64,000 nucleotides of DNA from Formosa undariae (GTDB lineage: Bacteria; Bacteroidota; Bacteroidia; Flavobacteriales; Flavobacteriaceae), in NCBI RefSeq assembly GCF_042427615.1, contig NZ_JBHMEZ010000003.1, positions 558,001 through 622,000 on the forward strand, in the 5' to 3' direction. The position numbers and the translations under genes were made by a program. Below are positions 56,314-64,000 of the stretch, one piece after another; position 1 is the stretch's first letter, and each line of letters starts with the position of its first letter. The notes beneath the pieces were generated by a model. It did not search any database. It saw only the letters and a program-made list of their open reading frames with translations, and was not told where the DNA came from.

Positions 56314-58764
56314 CTATTTTTTCACAATACGCTTAGTAAACTGATTAGCGCCACTTCTTACCTTAATTAAATACAGTCCTGTAGCTAAATTAGAAATATC
56401 TATTCTAACCTCTGTATTGTTTACGTTTTTATGCAATAAAGCTCTACCTTTTAAATCATAAACAGTTATAACAGCATCTCTTACTTGACTGTTTTTTATA
56501 TAAAGTACAGCGTTTGCGGGGTTAGGATAAATACTAAAACCTAATTCTTTTTCTACTTCATTTGTGCTTAAAAGCCCTCCCGAAATATTAAAATCAGTCC
56601 AAACATTTGCAGCCTCATAAAGTGTTTCTGTACCTGTTGGCACAAATAAATTTACACCACTTAAAGTTAGACCATTAAACAAATTACCTACAGTAGCATC
56701 AGCAATGTCTTCAGATGCCGTCCAGTTTACTTGCATTTCTGTTATACCTGTACAACCTCTAAAAGCTGCAACACCCATAGTTGTTATTGTACTAGGAATA
56801 TTAATTGAGGTCATCGATTTACAGTCTCTTATCATTTGATCAGGCATTATAGTCCATTCATTAGGTATGATAAAAGACGTTATACCCGTACCTCTAAGAG
56901 CTCCTACCCCTAATGATAAAGTTCCCGGAACAATTACAGAAGTAATTGAAGCACAATTAATAAAAGTATAATTCCCTGTACTTACTGCTTTCGTTAAATC
57001 TAAAGGTGCTAATGCTAACGCTGCACAATTACTAAAACTATTATCTCCGTACGTTACAATATTTTCAAGGTTAATAGTTGTTAAATTAGTACTATTACTA
57101 AATGCAGTTGATTCTATTGACGTAACCGTGCTAGGAAGAGTTACATCTGTAATGGTTGTATTACTTAGAAATGCATTTTCACCAACAGCAACAACACTAT
57201 AGGTCACAGAATTATTTTCAGCATGCTCTGGTATCTTTGCACTTGCAACTTCTTGCCCAGAGACAAACCCTGTTACCTGACATTCATTAGGACTTGTCCC
57301 TAATATGTTATATGTATACACACCATCGTCAAAATTTTGGTCTTCTATGCCTCCATCTGCGTTAATAATATTTCCTGTACTATTATTAATAACTCTACCT
57401 GTTGTATTAATAGTACTCCCAGTTGTTGTTGGAAGAATTTCTACGGGCATATCGGTGGAATTATCTAAAGTAATTCCTAAAGTAGTACCTGTACCAAGTG
57501 GCGAAAATGGATTAGCTCCAGATGGTCTTATTGCTCCTAAGATAATTTTATGCTCCTCTGTTCTTGTGTTATCTCCCCATTTTGTAAATGTTACTTTATT
57601 ATTAGAGCCTGCAATAGTTGCAATAGCATGTAAAATAGTTGTAGGTAATGTAGGTATTAATTCTAATTCAACTTCAGAATCGTCTCCACTTAAATATAAT
57701 AATGGTCCATTTACAGCGTCACCTCGGCTATTTTTAATCGTTACATTCTGAACATTATAACCTGCTTCACACCCTATAGCTTCACAATTTTCAATTAAAA
57801 TTTTTCCACCAACCTCAGTAGCGAAACCAATACGTGTATTTTTAGCTATACAGTTTATAAAGGAAATATCTCCTGTAATATTACCATCGACACCACCGCT
57901 ACCATAAGTACGAAAACCACCTTCACTTAAAGATTTTGTATACCCTGGTGTTATTACTTTTTCTCCATCATAATTACCATAAACCGCTGCAAAGTCATTG
58001 TCGAAAGCTGGCCCAGAGGTTTCAGCTAACATAGCATCTGTTGTTCTTGTAACAGCTTCTGCATGACAATCTTGAAAAAGAACATTTCTACCACCTTGAA
58101 TAAAAAATAAATGTCCGAAAGCCTCTGAGTAAATAGAACAACGAATAATATTAATATTTAAGCCTTCAACAAGTAGACCACTATGTTTTCTTAAAGTCAC
58201 CAAGTTATCATCTCCTTTCCCCAACAAATCGCCATAACCATAAGGATAAGAACCGTTTATATTAAGTGTAACATCCTCGACTGTAACATTTTCACCCGCA
58301 ACTGTAAAAGATTGCATTCCTGGGCTCGATGGTGCCGACTCTCCTATATCATTAACAGTTAACCCTTTAATATTAACATTACTTCCTGTTACATAAAATT
58401 CTATACAACGTGAACCATAAGCATTTAAAAGCTCGGTATTTACCTCAATGGTAACATCTGTAAGATCGAAAGTATTGTTACTTCCACTAAATAATATCAT
58501 ACTATGTCTACCATTTGCATCAGGAACAGAATTGCTAATTACTAATGGCGTTAAGTAATCTTCCATTTGATATATTCCCTTTTCCATGGTAATAATCTGA
58601 TCTGAATTAGTAGCTGCCGTGGCAAGATCTGCTACACTTGAAACAGTTATTTCTGTCTGTGCTGAAATATTAGCTGAAGCCAATACTAACGATAAAGCAA
58701 AAAACATGTTTTTAAACGAAAACATCGCTTTATTTAAATCAATCTGAGGTAATAGTTTTTTCAT
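56314..58764 (-). CDS. Right-handed beta-helix protein with BspA-type LRR and T9SS domain
   Basis: Secreted protein of about 816 residues from ATG 58764 (MKKLLPQ). Signal peptide (to about ANISAQ), then a parallel beta-helix of about 420 residues, a BspA-like leucine-rich-repeat block (LR5 repeats such as VTLPSTVTSIESTAFSNS, INIPSTITTMGVAAFRGC) and a T9SS sorting domain (FSIYPNPANAVLYI). The helix part is paralogous to the 63329-61941 protein. It resembles polysaccharide lyase or hydrolase beta-helices, but I cannot place it in a CAZy family. The LRR part may bind substrate or anchor the protein. Confidence 0.85.
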   Translation of the reverse strand: MKKLLPQIDLNKAMFSFKNMFFALSLVLASANISAQTEITVSSVADLATAATNSDQIITMEKGIYQMEDYLTPLVISNSVPDANGRHSMILFSGSNNTFDLTDVTIEVNTELLNAYGSRCIEFYVTGSNVNIKGLTVNDIGESAPSSPGMQSFTVAGENVTVEDVTLNINGSYPYGYGDLLGKGDDNLVTLRKHSGLLVEGLNINIIRCSIYSEAFGHLFFIQGGRNVLFQDCHAEAVTRTTDAMLAETSGPAFDNDFAAVYGNYDGEKVITPGYTKSLSEGGFRTYGSGGVDGNITGDISFINCIAKNTRIGFATEVGGKILIENCEAIGCEAGYNVQNVTIKNSRGDAVNGPLLYLSGDDSEVELELIPTLPTTILHAIATIAGSNNKVTFTKWGDNTRTEEHKIILGAIRPSGANPFSPLGTGTTLGITLDNSTDMPVEILPTTTGSTINTTGRVINNSTGNIINADGGIEDQNFDDGVYTYNILGTSPNECQVTGFVSGQEVASAKIPEHAENNSVTYSVVAVGENAFLSNTTITDVTLPSTVTSIESTAFSNSTNLTTINLENIVTYGDNSFSNCAALALAPLDLTKAVSTGNYTFINCASITSVIVPGTLSLGVGALRGTGITSFIIPNEWTIMPDQMIRDCKSMTSINIPSTITTMGVAAFRGCTGITEMQVNWTASEDIADATVGNLFNGLTLSGVNLFVPTGTETLYEAANVWTDFNISGGLLSTNEVEKELGFSIYPNPANAVLYIKNSQVRDAVITVYDLKGRALLHKNVNNTEVRIDISNLATGLYLIKVRSGANQFTKRIVKK

Positions 58765-59049
58765 AATTAATATGGTTTTAGTTAGAATACTAAATTGACA
58801 AAAAAACAAATTCATTATCTACAATTTATAATCCAAATCCTATAAAAAAACACCCATTTTAATAAAAAACACTACAATTATTAAGTATTTATCAATTCGT
58901 AAAAAATAAATCTATTTTTTATAAATAAAATAATAGATAAATAGTCAAAACATAGGACCTCTCTAAATAAATAATAATTTTTCATAAATTGACGACTTAC
59001 TATTGAATCAACCGTTATACCCTATTTTTAGAAAAATATTATGTAATAC

Positions 59050-59109
59050 AATCCGTTTTACATAAAAAAAGCAGTAAATCGTATACACAAACGACTTACT
59101 GCTTTTTTA
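59050..59109. repeat. 60-base repeat, copy 2, with hairpin
   Basis: Second copy of the 56223 element. The stem GCAGTAAATCGT / ACGACTTACTGC has one mismatch and T runs on both sides. Unlike copy 1 it is not directly after a gene; it stands between the sulfatase terminator and the beta-helix promoter. Confidence 0.88.
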
Positions 59110-59189
59110 AAACATAATATGTTTTAAACTTAAAATTTACTCTACAAAATGTCCAAATTATAGAACTATATTTTTAACATCTATAAAAA

Positions 59190-59218
59190 TGGGATTCTAA
59201 AACACTTTTAGAATCCCA
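59190..59218 (-). terminator. Terminator after the sulfatase gene
   Basis: TGGGATTCTAAAA, loop CAC, TTTTAGAATCCCA: a perfect 13-bp stem followed on the minus strand by a T run, 29 bases after the stop. Confidence 0.87.
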
Positions 59219-59246
59219 CAGTTTTTGTTTTATAAAATGAAAAGAA

Positions 59247-60710
59247 TTATTTTGTTTGATTCCACAATCTATAAGGATCGTTATTAGCAATCATTTCTTC
59301 TAATAGTAAAGCTTCCATTTCTGCCAACTTATCTGCATATTCGGGATTCGTTGCTAAATTAGTTTCCATTGCTCCTGCTTTATGGTGTTCTGGTAAATAT
59401 TCATGTGGATTTTCAGCAAGGTTAAACAACTGGGTTTCTCTTACAGATCCATCCATCACATCGTATTTTATCAATTTCCAATCGCCTTTTTTCACAGTTC
59501 GCATACCCGGTTTGGTACCTCCTGCATACACACCATACATTACATCTCTTACGTTTTCTTGCTCTCCTTTTAACACAGGAACAAAACTTTTACCTTGAAC
59601 AGTTTCTGGAATTTCAATACCAGCTAAATCTAATACAGATGGTAGTACATCTAAAAGATAAATATTTCCATTTTTAGTTTTATGAGCATCTATGCCTGGG
59701 CCTTTTATAATAAACGGTACACGCCACGTGTGCTCGTATAAATTTTGTTTTCCCATTAAACCGTGACGCCCAATAGCGATACCATGATCGGATGTATAAA
59801 TTATATAAGTGTTTTCTAATTCGCCAGTTTCTTCTAACTTTTTAAGGACTTTACCTAACTGTGTATCTATATTTTCTGAACAAGCAAACTCACGTCCTAC
59901 TTCATTTCTAATGGTATTTACATCTCTATTTTTCCAAACACCACTTACGCGATCTTCATCCCTTAAATCTGGGTGACCATGAAAAAATGGATGCGCTTCT
60001 AAATAATTTTCTGGAAGTTGTGGTTGTTTTTCATTCAATTCTGGAACGCTATTTTCATCTTTATGATTAACAGCTCCATATTTTTCAAGTAATTCTGGTG
60101 TTCCATTTCTTGTATCGTGTGGATGTGAGAATCCTAAGTAAATAAAGAACGGATCTTCTTCTTTTGAAGACTCTCTATCTCCTAAGTAATTAAGAACTTG
60201 AGAAGCATGCCATGCACTACCACTCTCTTCTGTTCCGCCACGTTTTGTAGCATCATGAACCACTGTAAATTGCTTATTCGCTCCTGGGTAAGAGTTTCCT
60301 TTTTTACAGGTTCTCATGGTTTTATATCCTGCTTTATTAAAAAGAGCACCTATAGTTTGCTCGTCTAAAGGATGCGAACCAATTTGCGTTTGAAATTCTG
60401 CACTTGGTGGTAAATTCCATAATGTTCTTCCAGTCATAATCATATGTCTAGAAGGTGTACACACTGCTCCATTCATAGATCCCATATGTCGCGCACTTTC
60501 GAATACGATACCTTCATTTGCCAATTTATCGATATTGGGTGTGTCTAATATCGAATTGGGGTTATATATTTTAAGGTCGAACGGGGATTGATCATCTGCT
60601 AATACAAATAAAAAATTTGGACGTTTTTTCTCTTCTTGCTTTTTTTCGGCTTCTTTACAACTCACCAAAAGAGAGATGCAAACTAAGGCTGCGATTTTTA
60701 ATATTTTCAT
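59247..60710 (-). CDS. S1-family sulfatase lipoprotein
   Basis: Type I sulfatase of 487 residues with a lipobox LLVSC, hence envelope-bound. The metal-binding start is FLFVLADDQSPFD (D39, D40), and the formylglycine precursor is C84 in the C-T-P-S-R motif (AVCTPSRHMIMTGR). Later metal ligands are in YTSDHGIAIGRHGLMGK. The maturase that converts the cysteine is not in the window. It removes sulfate from an algal saccharide; the subfamily is unknown. It is transcribed alone, with a strong terminator. Confidence 0.92.
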   Translation of the reverse strand: MKILKIAALVCISLLVSCKEAEKKQEEKKRPNFLFVLADDQSPFDLKIYNPNSILDTPNIDKLANEGIVFESARHMGSMNGAVCTPSRHMIMTGRTLWNLPPSAEFQTQIGSHPLDEQTIGALFNKAGYKTMRTCKKGNSYPGANKQFTVVHDATKRGGTEESGSAWHASQVLNYLGDRESSKEEDPFFIYLGFSHPHDTRNGTPELLEKYGAVNHKDENSVPELNEKQPQLPENYLEAHPFFHGHPDLRDEDRVSGVWKNRDVNTIRNEVGREFACSENIDTQLGKVLKKLEETGELENTYIIYTSDHGIAIGRHGLMGKQNLYEHTWRVPFIIKGPGIDAHKTKNGNIYLLDVLPSVLDLAGIEIPETVQGKSFVPVLKGEQENVRDVMYGVYAGGTKPGMRTVKKGDWKLIKYDVMDGSVRETQLFNLAENPHEYLPEHHKAGAMETNLATNPEYADKLAEMEALLLEEMIANNDPYRLWNQTK

Positions 60711-61125
60711 ATGTATGTAGTAGGTTTTAAATTTTAATAGGTCTTAATTATAATTCGGAAGTGTTAACATTTAATGTCTATAATTCTGTCATTTCAAAAA
60801 ATTATGTTTCAGTTTAGCTAACGTAATAGTCTGTATTTTTAAAATTTCAGTTATGATATTTATCCGAATAAATTCGAATACAATATCATAATTATCGTCT
60901 ATTTTAGATATAAATTATAGGTCTTTTCCTATAATTTATAAGTCTTTATTAGCATTGGCAACGTCTAAATTGGTTAACCACCTTGTTTATTACTTTTTCT
61001 TAGCCTTAAAACTTTCAATTTTTAAACGCCGAAAAAATATCTAACGGTATTTTTAAATCATGATTTCCGTACTGATTTCTGAAGTCATTATTATGATTCT
61101 ATCTGTACTTTAATTTTGAATTCTG
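60711..61125. other. 415-base gap with inverted repeats
   Basis: Contains TTATGATATT / AATATCATAA (60851-60860, 60882-60891) and a 13-bp perfect inverted repeat at 60909-60921 / 60928-60940. The latter overlaps the operator-like pair D. No gene recognised. Confidence 0.45.
60909..60946 (+). promoter_or_regulatory. Operator-like motif pair D (sulfatase)
   Basis: ATAGGTCTT (60917-60925) and ATAAGTCTT (60938-60946), 21 bases apart, the first inside TATAAATTATAGGTCTTTTC. It lies about 200 bases upstream of the sulfatase ATG. Confidence 0.38.
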
Positions 61126-61926
61126 TTATAATTGTTCTGCGATAATTTTAGCAACTTCTTTGCCTTGAGCAAGAAAACCTACGTCCTTATAATGTACATT
61201 TCCGGGTTCTTGTGCCCATGCTTCTGAATGCGGTTTTGTGAAGCTGTACAAATCATTAATTACGATGTCCGGATAGTTTTTCAATACGTCTAATGCGGCT
61301 TTATTATAGACTATACTATCGCCTTCAAACCGACCTTTTGCATTTGCCGGAACCGGGGTTGTAGTTGCAAAGATTAATTTAGCTTTCGGAAAATGTGATT
61401 TCAAATATTCACAAATTGCGTTCAAGTTGGATTTGTATTCTGAAATTGAAGCGACTTGTACACCTTCTTTATTTAAGTTTTTTCCTTTAAGATATTTTAA
61501 ATCGTGTAGCCCTACATTAAAATGAATGATGTCCCATTTAAAATCCCAACCTTCCTTTAAGTTAGGCTGAAACATCGCCTCTTGAAGCTTATCCATATTG
61601 GGAATAAAATTCTGACTAGAGCCTCCGTTTTTAAACAACCTAAACACAGTCGCTTTGTCTTCTAATTGTGTTCTCGCTTCCGACGTATATAAAATGGAAA
61701 TAGAATCGCCATAAATTAAAACATTAGGTTTCTGCTTCTGAGGATGCACATATTTAAAGGCATCTGTTTTGTAAACTTCTCCAATATTTCCGCATAATGA
61801 TTCCCATTGCAGGCGACAAATTTCTTCATTGGTCTTAGCGCTGAAATTAGAAGAAAAACCGTTCGGAATTAATGAAACTCCTAATCCTCCTAATCCAATT
61901 ACTTTTATAAACTCTTTACGTTTCAT
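61126..61926 (-). CDS. SGNH/GDSL hydrolase, probable carbohydrate esterase
   Basis: Exported SGNH hydrolase of 266 residues with an N-terminal export signal (MKRKEFIKVIGLGGLGVSL). The catalytic Ser lies in VLIYGDSISIL, the glycine and asparagine blocks are FKNGGSSQNF and IIHFNVGLHDL, and the C-terminal His is in GNVHYKDVGFLAQG. The usual Asp three residues before that His is a glycine, so the site may be a Ser-His pair. It follows the second beta-helix gene by 14 bases. Deacetylation of the polysaccharide is the likely role. Confidence 0.83.
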   Translation of the reverse strand: MKRKEFIKVIGLGGLGVSLIPNGFSSNFSAKTNEEICRLQWESLCGNIGEVYKTDAFKYVHPQKQKPNVLIYGDSISILYTSEARTQLEDKATVFRLFKNGGSSQNFIPNMDKLQEAMFQPNLKEGWDFKWDIIHFNVGLHDLKYLKGKNLNKEGVQVASISEYKSNLNAICEYLKSHFPKAKLIFATTTPVPANAKGRFEGDSIVYNKAALDVLKNYPDIVINDLYSFTKPHSEAWAQEPGNVHYKDVGFLAQGKEVAKIIAEQL

Positions 61927-61940
61927 TAGTATTTAATGGT

Positions 61941-63329
61941 TTAATTATCTTGGACAACTTTAGTATTCCCCCCTTTATCTTCAATCACTTTACCATTCGT
62001 TTTAATCTCACTATCACGGGTTAATTTCCCGATTTTCACAGGCATTCCTGTTTCGTTTACAAACTGTAAACCACTAGTTTCCCCTTCACCATAAGGCGAC
62101 ATAGATTCACCATGTTCTGGATGCGTATAACCAATTAATATAGGAAGATCTTGAGTTCTTTTTTTGCCCTTAGCCGACTTTAAAACCACTTTATTATTAC
62201 GGCCTTGCACGGTAGCTAAAGCGTGTACTATTCTATCTGATTCTGCAGGATCTAAAATCAGCTCGACGTTAACATTACTACCTTCCACAAATAAAAGCGG
62301 ACCATAATTAGCATCACCTTTACAGTTTTTCACAACCGCATTATCTCCTACCCAATATGCGCGTTCTGTACCAATGGTTGTGCAATTTTCAAGTCGAACG
62401 CCTTCAGCACGCAACTCAAAACCTGCTCGTGTATTTTTAGCTGTACAATTTTTAAAATGAATATTTTTTGAATACCCATACGTACGGAAACCATCTTCGC
62501 TCAATGATTTCATATACCCGGGAGTAACAACATACTTGCCTTCACGATTCTGAGTCCAAGTACGAAAATTCACATCGAAAGCAGGGCCTGAAGTTTCGGT
62601 AAGAATATCGTCTGTAGTACGAATTGCACCCTCTGCATAACAATCTTCAAAATACACATTTTCAGGATTTTTCTGAATAAAGAAACAATGCCCAAACGAA
62701 CGATTATATAACTTACAACGGTATAATTTTGTATCACTTCCTGTAACTAATAAACCACTGTGTTTCTTGTGTTTAATAACGGTTTCTTTAGCCTTGCCTT
62801 TTCCAAATAAATCCCCATAACCATATGGCGAAGAGCCTTTAACATAAAGTGTAATATCCTTAAGCACATTGCCTTGACCTGCAACTTGAAGTACTGTTCC
62901 GCCTGGCGATGTTCCTTCTCCTATACACCTTATAGTAAGACCGTGGAATGTATTATGCCCTCCTTGTATTATAAATTCGTCACTATGAATAGGCGGATTT
63001 AATGCTGTACGCAATTCTGTATCTACCTCAATTTCTACACCATCAAGTTTAAACACATTATTGCTTCCGCTAAAAACGATATATGAAAATTTATTTTGTT
63101 CGTGACGCACACGCATAGAATCTACAGTTAAATAATCTGCTAGCTTATACACACCAGGAGTCATAATTATAACATTTCCGCTTTGCGATGCATAAGTTGC
63201 TAATTCCTTTAAACTTGAAATCTTAATATCTTTGGCATGAATTGTCTGACTAAAAATCAGCATTCCGAAAATATACAATAGTGTTTTAAAATGTGATTTC
63301 AACTTTTGGTATTGGTTATTTTTGATCAT
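61941..63329 (-). CDS. Right-handed beta-helix protein, paralogue of the 58764 gene
   Basis: Secreted protein of about 462 residues from ATG 63329 (MIKNNQYQ); signal peptide ends near QTIHA. The beta-helix shares long blocks with the 58764-56314 protein: SGSNNVFKLDGVEIEVDTEL, GSSPYGYGDLFGKGKA, HSGLLV, SFGHCFFIQ, TETSGPAFD and GYMKSLSEDGFRTYG. It lacks the LRR and T9SS parts and so probably stays in the periplasm. I do not recognise a characterised family. It is cotranscribed with the SGNH hydrolase. Confidence 0.83.
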   Translation of the reverse strand: MIKNNQYQKLKSHFKTLLYIFGMLIFSQTIHAKDIKISSLKELATYASQSGNVIIMTPGVYKLADYLTVDSMRVRHEQNKFSYIVFSGSNNVFKLDGVEIEVDTELRTALNPPIHSDEFIIQGGHNTFHGLTIRCIGEGTSPGGTVLQVAGQGNVLKDITLYVKGSSPYGYGDLFGKGKAKETVIKHKKHSGLLVTGSDTKLYRCKLYNRSFGHCFFIQKNPENVYFEDCYAEGAIRTTDDILTETSGPAFDVNFRTWTQNREGKYVVTPGYMKSLSEDGFRTYGYSKNIHFKNCTAKNTRAGFELRAEGVRLENCTTIGTERAYWVGDNAVVKNCKGDANYGPLLFVEGSNVNVELILDPAESDRIVHALATVQGRNNKVVLKSAKGKKRTQDLPILIGYTHPEHGESMSPYGEGETSGLQFVNETGMPVKIGKLTRDSEIKTNGKVIEDKGGNTKVVQDN

Positions 63330-63382
63330 TTTAAGACTTGATTTTTTATCTACTACCAAGTTCTTAATTTTAAAAACAAACT

Positions 63383-63403
63383 GTTATAAACTATGATTCT
63401 TTT
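63383..63403 (+). promoter_or_regulatory. Operator-like motif B (beta-helix-SGNH unit)
   Basis: GTTATAAACTATGATTCTTTT, with ATGATTCTT at 63393-63401, about 60 bases upstream of ATG 63329. A partner 21 bases on (AAATGTCAA, 63414) is weak. Confidence 0.4.
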
Positions 63404-63454
63404 CATATTAATTAAATGTCAATTTGATATAAACACACCCTTTTAAACGTAAGA

Positions 63455-63488
63455 AAGCCTTTTCAATGTTATAATTTTGAAAAGGCTT
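63455..63488 (-). terminator. Terminator after the DUF1080 gene
   Basis: AAGCCTTTTCAA, 10-base loop, TTGAAAAGGCTT: a perfect 12-bp stem, 32 bases after the stop. Confidence 0.75.
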
Positions 63489-63519
63489 GCTACGTGTAAT
63501 TGGATTGGTTACTCTAAAG

Positions 63520-64000
63520 TTATTCTAAAAATGTTTCTGCAGGAATTACCTCCTCAAACTCTTTAATCTTTATATTTCTATAATAGATTTCTGCTGTTTC
63601 AGATTGAAATCCGATAATTCCCGAACTTGGATTTAAATTAAAAGCCATATTTACAATGTCACCATTTAATTTATGAATAGTATATACATCGCCCATGACA
63701 ATAATTTCACATTGATTCCATTGATCATCCAACGCTTTAAAATTACGTGTTGGTGTTGCATGATGAAGCCAACTCTTTGAAGTATCTAAAACACCGCCTT
63801 CTTTAGGATGTAAATACGTCTCACTATCTTTAGCACTATACCAATCGTATTTCACATCTTTTGGACGAATTAAATCTCCGGTATGATTTCTTTTTGTAGT
63901 CTGATCGTAACGCACTTGATATTCTATTCCTGTAGGCCAAACCGCATCGTTTGTCACATGATAATACACACCGGCATCATATTGCCAACGCTCAAAATTG
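63520..64000 (-). CDS. DUF1080 (3-keto-disaccharide hydrolase-like) protein, partial
   Basis: The C-terminal part of a concanavalin-like beta-sandwich protein; the frame stays open to the window edge (NFERWQYDAGVYYHV in the last 45 bases), so the start lies to the right. DUF1080 pattern: DAGVYYHVTND, GIEYQVRYDQTT, NQCEIIVMGDVYTIHKLNG with a final GIIGFQSETAEIYYRNIKIKEF split over about residues 120-145. Such proteins bind or hydrolyse saccharides in Bacteroidota loci. A GTG at 63969 is not the true start. Confidence 0.85.
   Translation of the reverse strand, partial: NFERWQYDAGVYYHVTNDAVWPTGIEYQVRYDQTTKRNHTGDLIRPKDVKYDWYSAKDSETYLHPKEGGVLDTSKSWLHHATPTRNFKALDDQWNQCEIIVMGDVYTIHKLNGDIVNMAFNLNPSSGIIGFQSETAEIYYRNIKIKEFEEVIPAETFLE

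Larger units (their letters stand above)
58765..59246. other. 482-base gap with duplicated terminator and weak operator-like pair
   Basis: Holds the promoter side of the beta-helix gene, copy 2 of the 60-base repeat and the sulfatase terminator. CAAATTCAT (58807-58815) and ATAATCCAA (58828-58836) are 21 bases apart and form a weak member of the operator-like family. No gene recognised. Confidence 0.45.

Noticed and set aside
57305..57751. 148-codon hydrophobic frame on the plus strand
   Set aside because: Shadow of the beta-helix gene: low-complexity Val/Ile/Pro content from the complementary strand of Thr/Asn-rich codons.
1..64000. CRISPR arrays, tRNA or rRNA genes, insertion sequences, phage genes
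   Set aside because: I saw no regular spaced repeats, cloverleaf sequences, transposase or integrase motifs; the only long repeat is the 60-base terminator pair.

Overview
The window looks like the chromosome of a marine member of the Flavobacteriaceae (Bacteroidota). The DNA is AT-rich. It carries the gliding-associated lipoprotein gldI and proteins with C-terminal type IX secretion (T9SS) sorting domains. Several genes sit behind TAnnTTTG-type -7 promoter elements, and brown-algal or uronic-acid sugar catabolism genes are abundant. No rRNA, tRNA, CRISPR array, phage or insertion sequence was seen.

Bases 1-24,400 are mostly housekeeping: lnt (partial), holA, a small HsdR-N-like protein, a glycosyltransferase, an OmpA-type lipoprotein, an ABC-2 exporter with a LolA-like partner, ndk, a DHH phosphoesterase followed by gldI and a cyclophilin-FKBP fusion, pepD, a TrmH-type methyltransferase, an M48 protease, cardiolipin synthase, purB and rmuC. 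Many convergent pairs are separated by perfect bidirectional hairpin terminators.

Bases 24,384-29,200 are a corrinoid-uptake region. A btuD-btuC-btuF-like operon runs leftward. A clear cobalamin riboswitch runs rightward into a 98-codon secreted protein and a DUF5074/YncE-like lipoprotein. The TonB-dependent receptor expected behind such a riboswitch is missing. Bases 29,350-35,550 return to metabolism: ppnP, glyA, fahA, acs and an outer-membrane protein.

Bases 35,825-40,962 form a probable mannitol locus: PfkB-type fructokinase, mannitol 2-dehydrogenase and an NCS1-like transporter, with a divergent Nudix/NrtR-type regulator.

Bases 42,619-64,000 are the main accessory region, an array of leftward genes for a uronic-acid-containing polysaccharide. 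They include manA, DUF4861, kduD, kduI, DUF6250, GH39, GH30, a sialate-O-acetylesterase-like esterase, and an alginate-lyase-fold protein with CBM6, DNRLRE and T9SS domains. Two paralogous right-handed beta-helix proteins, an S1 sulfatase, an SGNH hydrolase and a DUF1080 protein complete the set. KduI plus KduD implies that lyases release unsaturated gluco-configured uronates (glucuronate, iduronate or galacturonate) rather than alginate uronates. No SusC/SusD pair or regulator is inside the window, so the locus probably continues to the right. Three features here are not explained by simple gene calls: a 203-bp internal-deletion relic of a T9SS beta-helix enzyme, a 60-bp near-identical repeat on either side of one beta-helix gene, and a recurrent 21-bp-spaced operator-like motif upstream of the transcription units.
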